Program-made: the position numbers and the translations under genes | Part shown: one piece after another, positions 57,703-64,000 of the stretch | Numbering within the stretch: the stretch's first letter is position 1 | How the letters are laid out: each line of letters starts with the position of its first letter | Assembly: GCF_021227995.1 (NCBI RefSeq) | Contig: NZ_CP089301.1 | Coordinates: 5,208,001 to 5,272,000 of the forward strand | Direction: 5' to 3' | Source: Novosphingobium kaempferiae | GTDB taxonomy: Bacteria > Pseudomonadota > Alphaproteobacteria > Sphingomonadales > Sphingomonadaceae | Length of the DNA: 64,000 nucleotides | Notes under the pieces: generated by a model | What the model saw: the letters and a program-made list of their open reading frames with translations, nothing else | What the model was told of the DNA's origin: nothing | The model's database searches: none

Positions 57703-58587
57703 ATGACTTCCGCTCCTGCCGCCATCGACCGCCCCCGCCGCAGCGCGCTCTACCTGCCCGCGTCCAACGCCAAGGCCATCGCCAAGGCGCGCACCCTGCC
57801 CTGCGACGTGGTGATCCTCGACCTTGAGGATGCCGTCGCGCCCGAGGCCAAGGACGAGGCGCGCGCCGCTGCCGTCGCCGCCGTCGCCGAGGGCGGCTTC
57901 GGGCATCGCGAGGTCGCCATCCGCGCCAACGGCATCGACACCGAATGGGGCGCGGCGGACCTTGCCGCCATCGCCGGATCGAAGGCCGACGCGGTGCTCG
58001 TCCCCAAGGTCAACGGCCCGGCCGACATCGATCGCTATCAGGAAGCCCTGTCCGCCGCGCCCGCCACAATGCAGCTCTGGGCGATGATCGAGACCTGCGC
58101 GAGCGTCTTCGCGCTGGAGCCGATCGCGGCGAAGGCGCGCTCCACCCGCCTGTCGCTGTGGATCATGGGCACCAACGATCTCGCCAAGGAGATGCGTGCG
58201 CATTTGACGCCGGAGCGCACGCCGTTCCTGCCCTTCCTGTCGATGACCGTCGCCGCGGCGCGGGCGCATGGCGTTTCCGTGCTCGACGGCGTGTGCAACG
58301 AATTCCGCGACCTCGACGTGTTCGAGGCCGAGGCGCGGCAGGGGCTGCTGTTCGGCTTCGACGGCAAGAGCCTGATCCACCCCGCGCAGATCGAGCCGAC
58401 CAACGCGGTGTTCTCGCCAAGCGAGACCGATCTTACCTGGGCCGCGACGGTGATCGAGGCGTTCGAACAGCCGGAGAACCAGGGCAAGGGCGCAATCAAG
58501 ATCGACGGGAAGATGACCGAACTGCTCCATCTGGAACAGGCCCGGCGTCTGGTCACCGTGGCGGAGCGCATCGCGGCGGCAGGATAA
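57703..58587 (+). CDS. CitE/HpcH-type CoA ester lyase
   Basis: A 294-residue TIM-barrel protein of the citrate-lyase-beta/malyl-CoA-lyase family. It has ALYLPASN at the start, the Mg-binding ILDLEDAVAP near residue 40, AMIETCASVF near residue 130 and FDGKSLIHPAQIEPTNAVF near 225. Related proteins act as malyl/citramalyl-CoA lyases or malyl-CoA thioesterases; the substrate is open. ATG 57703 has no ribosome site of its own; AAGGAGG at 57662-57668 stands 7 bases before an in-frame ATC (57676), a possible unusual start. Confidence 0.88.
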   Translation: MTSAPAAIDRPRRSALYLPASNAKAIAKARTLPCDVVILDLEDAVAPEAKDEARAAAVAAVAEGGFGHREVAIRANGIDTEWGAADLAAIAGSKADAVLVPKVNGPADIDRYQEALSAAPATMQLWAMIETCASVFALEPIAAKARSTRLSLWIMGTNDLAKEMRAHLTPERTPFLPFLSMTVAAARAHGVSVLDGVCNEFRDLDVFEAEARQGLLFGFDGKSLIHPAQIEPTNAVFSPSETDLTWAATVIEAFEQPENQGKGAIKIDGKMTELLHLEQARRLVTVAERIAAAG

Positions 58588-58590
58588 ATA

Positions 58591-58720
58591 AATTCCTCCC
58601 CGAGCTCGTCTCGGGGAGGTGGCAGCGCAAAGCGCTGACGGAGGGAGAATGGCGCTAGGCTCTCCCCCTCCACCATCCTTCGGATGGTCCCCCTCCCCGA
58701 GCAAGCTCGGGGAGGAATTT
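58591..58720. repeat. REP-like intergenic element (copy A, paired ends)
   Basis: A structured repeat lies between the lyase gene and the M28 peptidase. The left end AATTCCTCCCCGAGC and right end GCTCGGGGAGGAATT are complementary, and each end forms its own hairpin on CCTCCCCGAG/CTCGGGGAGG. Between them is a second hairpin, CAGCGC-AAA-GCGCTG. A closely related copy lies at 60130. Similar palindromic elements are scattered through sphingomonad genomes. Confidence 0.8.
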
Positions 58721-58721
58721 C

Positions 58722-60083
58722 TTACTTCGCCCCTGCTTTCCCGATCACTCCCGGCTCGTTGGCGATCACCTTGAGCACCGCCGTCCAGGCATCGACGTTC
58801 TGCTGGAGCGCCGCCGGGTCCACCTTGTCGAGCGTGTCGTCCGGGGTGTGGTGCAGGTCGAAGTAGTGCATGCCGTCCTGGCCGAGGTCGATCACCGCCA
58901 GATCCTGCGCCTTGATGATCGCCTCCACGTCCGCGCCGCCGTCGGCGGGGCCTTCGTGCGGGGTGATGCCCATCGGCCAGAGCGCGGCCTTGACCTTGTC
59001 CACCAGCGGCTTGTCGGCGGGCGAGGCGCTGAACTTCGCGGCCCAGACGTTGTCCGCGCCGAAATCGCTCTCCATCGCTACGGCATGGGGTTCGGAGCCG
59101 TGCAGCTTCGCGTAGTGCGCGCCGCCGCCACCGCCGATTCCCATTTCCTCGTTGCCCGACCACAGCACGCGGATCGTGCGCAGCGCTTGGCCATCCTTCT
59201 GCGCGGCAAGCGCTGCGGCGGTGACGATGGCACAGCCCGATGCGTCATCCACCGCGCCGGTGCCCAGATCCCACGAATCGAGGTGGCAGGCGAGGACGAT
59301 GATCGGCAGCGAGGGATCGCGGCCCGGCAGGTCGGCGATCACGTTGCCCGAAGGCGCATCCGGGAACGGCTTGCCTTCCAGCGTCAGGTCGATCGCCAGC
59401 GGCTTGCCGCGCGCCGCCGTGCGGGCGATGAGGTCGGCGTCGGGGTTGGACACCGCGCCCGCCGGGATCGGCTTCACGTCCTTGGCGAAGATGGTGACGC
59501 CAGTGTGCGGGTTGCGGTGGCTGTCGGTCCCCGCCGAGCGGATCACCACTGCCGCCGCGCCCTTGCGCGATGCGATGGTCGGCCCCTGTCGGCGCACATT
59601 GCCGTAAGGGCCATAGCCCGAACCGTCCTGCGCCGCGCGCATGGCGTGGTCGATGAAGGCGACCTTGCCCTTGAGCGACCCCTCGGGGACGGCCTCCAGC
59701 GCGGCCAGCGTCGGGAAGTAGACCATTTCCGCCTTGAGCCCGCCCTTGGGCGTCGGCACCGAGAAGCCCAGCGCGGTGATCGCCAGCGGCTGCGCATAAG
59801 GCGCGGTCAGGCGTGCGCTTTCCGGCCCGCGCGTCCAGGCGAGGGTCTTGAACTCCTCCACCTTCACGTTCTGGAAGCCGAGCGCCTTGAGCTTCTCCGC
59901 ACCCCATGCCCGGGCGCGGCCTTCCGCCGGGGAACCGGCCATGCGCGGCCCGATCTCGGTGGTGATGCCCTCGACGATGTCCCAGGCGACGCCGGAACCC
60001 TGCTGGGGCGTTGCGAAAGCGGGAACGGAGGCGGACAGCGCGGCAGCCAGAAGCGCGCAACGAAGCGTGGAGGAGGTGCTCAT
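58722..60083 (-). CDS. exported M28 family metallopeptidase
   Basis: A 453-residue zinc aminopeptidase-like protein with a signal peptide (cleavage after AFA near residue 22). A PA-like insertion is followed by the M28 catalytic domain with zinc and catalytic ligands visible as VLACHLDSWD, TGAVDDASG, WSGNEEMG, ESDFG and the final His in HHTPDDT. It likely degrades peptides in the periplasm. ATG 60083 is chosen, with GGAGG upstream; the open frame extends to 60119. Repeats flank the gene. Confidence 0.92.
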   Translation of the reverse strand: MSTSSTLRCALLAAALSASVPAFATPQQGSGVAWDIVEGITTEIGPRMAGSPAEGRARAWGAEKLKALGFQNVKVEEFKTLAWTRGPESARLTAPYAQPLAITALGFSVPTPKGGLKAEMVYFPTLAALEAVPEGSLKGKVAFIDHAMRAAQDGSGYGPYGNVRRQGPTIASRKGAAAVVIRSAGTDSHRNPHTGVTIFAKDVKPIPAGAVSNPDADLIARTAARGKPLAIDLTLEGKPFPDAPSGNVIADLPGRDPSLPIIVLACHLDSWDLGTGAVDDASGCAIVTAAALAAQKDGQALRTIRVLWSGNEEMGIGGGGGAHYAKLHGSEPHAVAMESDFGADNVWAAKFSASPADKPLVDKVKAALWPMGITPHEGPADGGADVEAIIKAQDLAVIDLGQDGMHYFDLHHTPDDTLDKVDPAALQQNVDAWTAVLKVIANEPGVIGKAGAK

Positions 60084-60129
60084 GCCGCAAGTGCTAACCG
60101 AGGGTTTCGGCGCTGCCAAGATGTCCGAT

Positions 60130-60190
60130 AATTCCTCCCCGAGCTTGTCTCGGGGAGGTGGCGGCGACGTAGTCGCTGACGGAGGGGGAA
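60130..60190. repeat. REP-like intergenic element (copy B)
   Basis: This element begins with the same AATTCCTCCCCGAGCTTG head as copy A (one base different) and has the same CTCGGGGAGGTGGC and CTGACGGAGGG boundaries. Its second hairpin, CGGCGAC-GTA-GTCGCTG, has different stem bases from copy A but still pairs. Confidence 0.75.
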
Positions 60191-60230
60191 TTGCGCCTCC
60201 TCCTCCCCTCTCAAATCGGCATCCTCACTT

Positions 60231-60305
60231 CGTCATTGCGAGCGTAGCGAAGCAATCCAGCGGTGCGGGCCGACCGTGGATTGCTTCGCTACGCTCGCAA
60301 TGACG
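60231..60305. repeat. 29-bp perfect inverted repeat between M28 peptidase and rsh
   Basis: Arms 60231-60259 (beginning CGTCATTGCGAGCGTAGCG) and 60277-60305 are exact reverse complements with a 17-base loop. It lies 11 bases from the end of the rsh gene. The sequence type (ATTGCGAGCG...GAAGCAATCC) is known to me as a widespread short repeat; this copy is a full palindromic unit like a MITE or REP doublet. Confidence 0.8.
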
Positions 60306-60315
60306 ACGAGTCCGA

Positions 60316-62409
60316 CTAGATCCGCTCGGCGTCCGCCACCGCTTCGCTCGCGCGCAGGGCACCGACGATGCGGGTCAGGTGCGCAAGGTCGGAGACTTCG
60401 AGGTCCACCTCGTAAGTGCCGAAGGGCTCGTCGCGCTGGGTCATCTGCAGGTTGGTGACGTTGGCGCGGTTGCTGGCGAGGATCTGCGTCACTTCGGCCA
60501 GCGTGCCGGGGCGGTTGTAAAGGATCAGCCGCAGGCGGCCGACCGCGCCGGTGGTGCGTTCGCCCCATGACAGGTCGAGCCAGTCGGCATCGACGTCGTT
60601 CGCCAGCGTCATGCAGTCGATCGCGTGGACTTCGACCTTGTGATCGGGGCGGCGCAGGCCGACGATGCGGTCGCCGGGCACTGGGTGGCAGCATTCCGCC
60701 AGCTCGAAGCCGACGCCCGGCGTCAGGCCGCGGATCGAGATCGCCCGCTCGGTGCGGGTCCATTCGGGGTCGTCGGGCAGTTCCGCCGTGCTGCCGGGGA
60801 CGAGCGCCTCCATCACCTGCCGGTCGGACAGGCGGCCAGATCCGATGGCGAACATCAGGTCTTCCTCGTCGCGCAGGTCGAGGCGCTCGACTGCATGGGC
60901 GAGCGCCTTCTTGCCTACGCGCTGGGGCAGGCGACCGACGATCTCGTCGTAGAGCTTGGAGCCGATCTCGGCCACTTCGGCGCGTTCCTTGGCGCGCACG
61001 GCGCGGCGGATCGCGGCGCGAGCCTTGCCGGTGACGACGAAGCCGAGCCATGAAAGCTGCGGCTCCGACGTGGTGCTCTTGATGATCTCCACCACGTCGC
61101 CGTTGGTCAACTGCGTGCGCATCGGCACATGGCGACCGTTGATCTTCACGCCGACCGCCGCATTGCCGAGATTGGTGTGGACCGCATAGGCGAAGTCCAC
61201 CGCCGTCGACCCCTTGGGCAGCTGGAACAGCGCCCCCTTAGGGGTGAAGGCGAAGATGCGATCCTGATAGATCGCCATCTTGGTGTTTTCGAGCAGTTCC
61301 TCGGCGTCGTGGCTGGCATCGACGATCTCGATCAGGTCGCGCAGCCAGCCGACCTGCCCGTCGGGCCGGGTGCCGCCCTGCTTGTAGGCCCAGTGCGCGG
61401 CGAGGCCGAACTCGTTGAGGCGGTGCATGTCCTGCGTGCGGATCTGCACTTCCATGCGCATGGAGCGCTGGAAGATCAGCGCCGTGTGCAGTGACTGGTA
61501 GCCGTTCGACTTGGGCGTCGAGATATAGTCCTTGAAGCGCCCGGGAATCATCTGCCACGACTGGTGCAGCACGCCGAGCGCGCGGTAGCAGTCCTCGACG
61601 TTATCGGTGAGGACGCGGAACGCCATGATGTCGGTGATCTGCTCGAAATTGACGTGGCGCTCGGCCATCTTGCGCCAGATCGAATAGGGGTGCTTCTCGC
61701 GCCCCGAGACTTCGACGTTGAGCCCGGCTTCGGCCAGCACCTGCTTGATCGACAGCGCGATGGCATCGACCTGCCCGCCTTCCTCGCTGCGGATCTGCGC
61801 GAGGCGGCCGGTGATCGTGGCATAGCCTTCGGGCTCAAGCTGCTCGAAGGCGAGCAGTTGCATCTCGCGCATGTATTCGTACATGCCCACGCGCTCGGCC
61901 AGCGGCGCGTAGATATCCATGGTCTCGCGCGCGATGCGGCGGCGCTTCTCCTCCTTCTTGATGTAGTGGAGGGTGCGCATGTTGTGCAGGCGGTCGGCCA
62001 GCTTGACGAGGAGGACGCGCAAGTCCTCGCTCATCGCGAGCAGGAACTTGCGCAGGTTCTCCGCCGCGCGCTCGCTCTCGGTCATGACCTCGATCTTGGA
62101 GAGCTTGGTCACGCCGTCGACCAGCCGCGCGACATCGGGGCCGAACAGCTTCTCGATCTCCTCGATCGTCGCCAGCGTGTCCTCCACGGTATCGTGAAGC
62201 AGCGCGGTGATGATCGTCTGCTGGTCGAGCTTGAGTTCGGTCATGAGGCCCGCGACCTCTACCGGATGGCTGAAATAGGGGTCGCCGCTGGCGCGTTTCT
62301 GGGTGCCGTGCTTCTGCACGGTGTAGACGTAGGCACGGTTCAGGAGGGCCTCATCGGCCTCCGGGGCGTATTCCTTGACGCGTTCGACGAGTTCGTACTG
62401 GCGGAGCAT
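60316..62409 (-). CDS. rsh: bifunctional (p)ppGpp synthetase/hydrolase (Rsh)
   Basis: The single long RelA/SpoT-type enzyme typical of alphaproteobacteria, 697 residues, making and degrading (p)ppGpp in the stringent response. The HD hydrolase domain (SHPVEVAGL and LLHDTVED, HNMRTL) precedes the synthetase domain (PYSIWRKM, then DIMAFRVL and the GYQSLHTALI loop). TGS (GALFQLPKGSTAVDFAYAVH), a helical linker and a C-terminal ACT domain follow. HD residues appear intact. It is divergent from the PilZ gene. Confidence 0.96.
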   Translation of the reverse strand: MLRQYELVERVKEYAPEADEALLNRAYVYTVQKHGTQKRASGDPYFSHPVEVAGLMTELKLDQQTIITALLHDTVEDTLATIEEIEKLFGPDVARLVDGVTKLSKIEVMTESERAAENLRKFLLAMSEDLRVLLVKLADRLHNMRTLHYIKKEEKRRRIARETMDIYAPLAERVGMYEYMREMQLLAFEQLEPEGYATITGRLAQIRSEEGGQVDAIALSIKQVLAEAGLNVEVSGREKHPYSIWRKMAERHVNFEQITDIMAFRVLTDNVEDCYRALGVLHQSWQMIPGRFKDYISTPKSNGYQSLHTALIFQRSMRMEVQIRTQDMHRLNEFGLAAHWAYKQGGTRPDGQVGWLRDLIEIVDASHDAEELLENTKMAIYQDRIFAFTPKGALFQLPKGSTAVDFAYAVHTNLGNAAVGVKINGRHVPMRTQLTNGDVVEIIKSTTSEPQLSWLGFVVTGKARAAIRRAVRAKERAEVAEIGSKLYDEIVGRLPQRVGKKALAHAVERLDLRDEEDLMFAIGSGRLSDRQVMEALVPGSTAELPDDPEWTRTERAISIRGLTPGVGFELAECCHPVPGDRIVGLRRPDHKVEVHAIDCMTLANDVDADWLDLSWGERTTGAVGRLRLILYNRPGTLAEVTQILASNRANVTNLQMTQRDEPFGTYEVDLEVSDLAHLTRIVGALRASEAVADAERI

Positions 62410-62722
62410 GTTGTCCCCGTCATGTCAGGATTTATTGCGCCGCGGCAAGAGGCCGGGCACCGAAATGCAGATTTTGCAACGTCGAATCGTACATATCTCC
62501 CGTGTCATCCCGCGGACAGGCCTGTTCGCACCCGCAAATTCAATCGTTTACACAGGCAAGATACGTAAGGGATTTGTTAACCATCGAGGAACATCCGCCG
62601 TTCACAATCCGTGTCGGACCGGATGGCGCACCGTCTTTGCCCCCCAATCGCAGCGCCTCCGGTTCCACCCGATCCTGCGGGTCGATGCGAAGGGGCATGG
62701 ATTCGAAGAGGTAGCCGGTCTC
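62410..62722. other. intergenic region between rsh and the PilZ gene
   Basis: About 310 bases with divergent promoters expected. I see an AT-richer core around 62535-62590 (GTTTACACAGG, then AAGGGATTTGTTAACC) but no confident promoter pair, riboswitch or small gene. A reading frame runs through it into the PilZ gene without a ribosome site. Confidence 0.4.
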
Positions 62723-63229
62723 ATGGCGGACATGGATGATTTCGCGACCAGCGAGCGGCCCGAATGGCTCAAGGCGCTGGCGCGCCGCTCTGCCGCAGCG
62801 GCGGATGACGGGGCCGAGACGCCGGGTGGTGCGCTCGACCACGCGCAAGATCAGTCGCACCCTCATCGCGCGCCGCGCGTGCGCACGCTGATCCGCGCCG
62901 TCATTGGCGGTGATGGCCGCGCAGGCGAGGACGTGATCGTGCGCAACGTCTCTCCGGGCGGCATGTGCATCGCCTCGCGCACGCTGCTGCCCAGCATGGG
63001 CGAGATGCTGCGCGTCTCCCTCCCCGGCCAGAGCGAGTTGCAGGCGCAGGTGCGCTGGGTCGGCAAGGGCGAATTCGGCGTACTGCTGACCGGCGGCGGT
63101 GGCCTCGACGTAGACCGGATCACCGCCAGCAACCGCCAGCGCAACGCAGGCTTCGCCGCCGCCCTCGAGAAGCTGCTCGGCATTCGCCCCCAGGAACCGC
63201 GAAGCTCCGCCGGGATGCGCGCCTGCTGA
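62723..63229 (+). CDS. PilZ-domain protein (putative c-di-GMP receptor)
   Basis: A 168-residue protein. The PilZ domain at about residues 45-125 has the RxxxR motif as R54-TLI-R58 and the second motif NVSPGG (75-80), the residues that contact c-di-GMP. The first 45 residues are polar and probably flexible; the C-terminus is short and helical. ATG 62723 is supported by AAGAGG upstream; there is no partner enzyme nearby. It could relay c-di-GMP to motility, polysaccharide synthesis or cell cycle. Confidence 0.85.
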   Translation: MADMDDFATSERPEWLKALARRSAAAADDGAETPGGALDHAQDQSHPHRAPRVRTLIRAVIGGDGRAGEDVIVRNVSPGGMCIASRTLLPSMGEMLRVSLPGQSELQAQVRWVGKGEFGVLLTGGGGLDVDRITASNRQRNAGFAAALEKLLGIRPQEPRSSAGMRAC

Positions 63230-63235
63230 GGGTGC

Positions 63236-63264
63236 TTGACCGCCCCTGACGCCTGCACAATAGT
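63236..63264 (+). promoter_or_regulatory. candidate promoter of rutB (leaderless)
   Basis: TTGACC (63236-63241) and AATAGT (63259-63264) are spaced by 17 bases, a good sigma-70 match. Transcription would begin about 63270-63272, at the GTG start codon at 63271. Confidence 0.6.
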
Positions 63265-63270
63265 ACCGGG

Positions 63271-63999
63271 GTGAACGAGACCGTCGTCGATCCGTCCCCC
63301 GGTTCAACCGCATCCGCAGTGCTTCCTGCGCGGCCCGAGGCCATCCGGCTCGATCCCGCGACGACCGCCGTGATCGTCGTCGATATGCAGAACGCTTACG
63401 CCTCCAAAGGCGGCTACGTGGACGAGGCAGGCTTCGATGTCGGCCCTGCCGCCGCCACGATCGGGCACATCGCCGATGTGCTGGACACCGCGCGGGCGGC
63501 GGGCATGACGGTGGTGTTCCTCCAGAACGGCTGGGACGCGGACTACGTGGAGGCTGGCACGCCGCTCTCGCCCAACTGGCACAAGTCGAATGCGCTCAAG
63601 ACCATGCGCAGGCGCCCCGAAGTCGCGGGCAAGTTCCTTGCGCGCGGTGGCTGGGACTACGAACTGGTCGATGCCCTGAGGCCCAAGGAAGGCGACCTGC
63701 GCGTGCACAAGCCGCGCTATTCCGCCTTCTTCAACTCGCAGCTGGATTCCATCCTGCGCGCACGCGGCATCCGCACGCTGGTGTTCACCGGCATCGCCAC
63801 CAACGTCTGCGTCGAATCGACCCTGCGCGACGGCTTCCATCTCGAATACTTCGGCGTGCTGCTGGAAGATGCGACGCACCACCTCGGACCCGACTTCATC
63901 AAGGCGGCGACGGTCTACAACGTCGAGAAGTTCTTCGGCTGGGTCAGCACCGTCGCGGACTTCCGCACCGCCGTGAGCCAGCTGCCCCCAAAGGAGTGA
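63271..63999 (+). CDS. rutB: ureidoacrylate peracid amidohydrolase (Rut pathway)
   Basis: A 242-residue isochorismatase-like cysteine hydrolase with clear similarity to E. coli RutB: ARPEAI near the start, [61 protein letters not shown] and FFGWVS. The catalytic triad is Asp38, Lys147 and Cys180. RutB hydrolyses ureidoacrylate peracid from uracil opened by RutA. The usual partners (rutA, C, D, F) are not in the window but may follow; the last bases, GGAGTGAG, may form the ribosome site of the next gene. The start is GTG 63271. Confidence 0.95.
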   Translation: MNETVVDPSPGSTASAVLPARPEAIRLDPATTAVIVVDMQNAYASKGGYVDEAGFDVGPAAATIGHIADVLDTARAAGMTVVFLQNGWDADYVEAGTPLSPNWHKSNALKTMRRRPEVAGKFLARGGWDYELVDALRPKEGDLRVHKPRYSAFFNSQLDSILRARGIRTLVFTGIATNVCVESTLRDGFHLEYFGVLLEDATHHLGPDFIKAATVYNVEKFFGWVSTVADFRTAVSQLPPKE

Positions 64000-64000
64000 G

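Noticed and set aside
1..64000. tRNA, rRNA or CRISPR features
   Set aside because: I looked at the intergenic gaps over 100 bases and saw no cloverleaf with a CCA-like end, no rRNA segment and no regular repeat-spacer pattern.

Overview
The window is about 64 kb of GC-rich DNA from an alphaproteobacterium, most likely a member of the Sphingomonadales (Novosphingobium-like). This rests on protein sequence character, on the gene order ppiD-trpE-...-trpC-moaC-moeA-lexA-comEC-gltX-gltA, on a fourteen-gene nuo operon, and on the alphaproteobacterial LexA box (GTTC-N7-GTTC) in front of lexA. It is chromosomal core sequence with short accessory stretches. I found no rRNA, tRNA, CRISPR array, prophage or complete insertion sequence.

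1-9133 (plus): the 3' part of ppiD, then a tightly overlapping tryptophan/molybdopterin operon: trpE, a lipoprotein of the phosphodiester-glycosidase family, trpG, trpD, trpC, moaC and moeA, followed by lexA with its own operator. 9299-14304: comEC (minus) divergent from gltX and gltA, closed by a good terminator. 14460-21294: a group of poorly known genes. These are a two-helix membrane peptide, a soluble histidine-kinase-like protein lacking the phospho-acceptor His, a helical protein, an unassigned membrane protein with a TTG start, an HPt-like protein also lacking its His, and a divergent 884-residue membrane-anchored coiled-coil protein.

40823 down to 21317 (minus): about 19.5 kb of co-directional genes, nuoABCD, an NTF2-like gene, a small membrane protein, nuoEFGHIJKLMN, birA, coaX, RNase J, DUF1467 and trhO. 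Most junctions overlap or are separated by a few bases. NuoL has a large His/Asp-rich insertion, NuoM a His-rich tail and NuoC a charged Ala/Lys/Glu tail. The nuo/thiolase intergenic region has a candidate nuo promoter and a perfect 11-bp inverted repeat.

41269-51703: thiolase, DUF4168 and SH3 exported proteins, a 2-hydroxyacid dehydrogenase, a divergent Amt transporter, DUF805, a nitronate-monooxygenase-like enzyme with a Cys cluster, an exported methyltransferase-like lipoprotein, prfB, an exported peroxiredoxin, a free-standing lipoyl domain and a ParDE toxin-antitoxin pair.

51700-58587: an accessory-looking acyl-metabolism block with a LuxE-like/LuxC-like pair (acyl activation and reduction to aldehyde) divergent from a TetR regulator, then an MFS transporter, a short-chain dehydrogenase and a CitE/HpcH-like lyase. 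58591-60305 holds REP-like elements on both sides of an M28 peptidase gene plus a 29-bp perfect inverted repeat. The window ends with the bifunctional (p)ppGpp enzyme, a PilZ protein and rutB, which appears to be transcribed as a leaderless mRNA.
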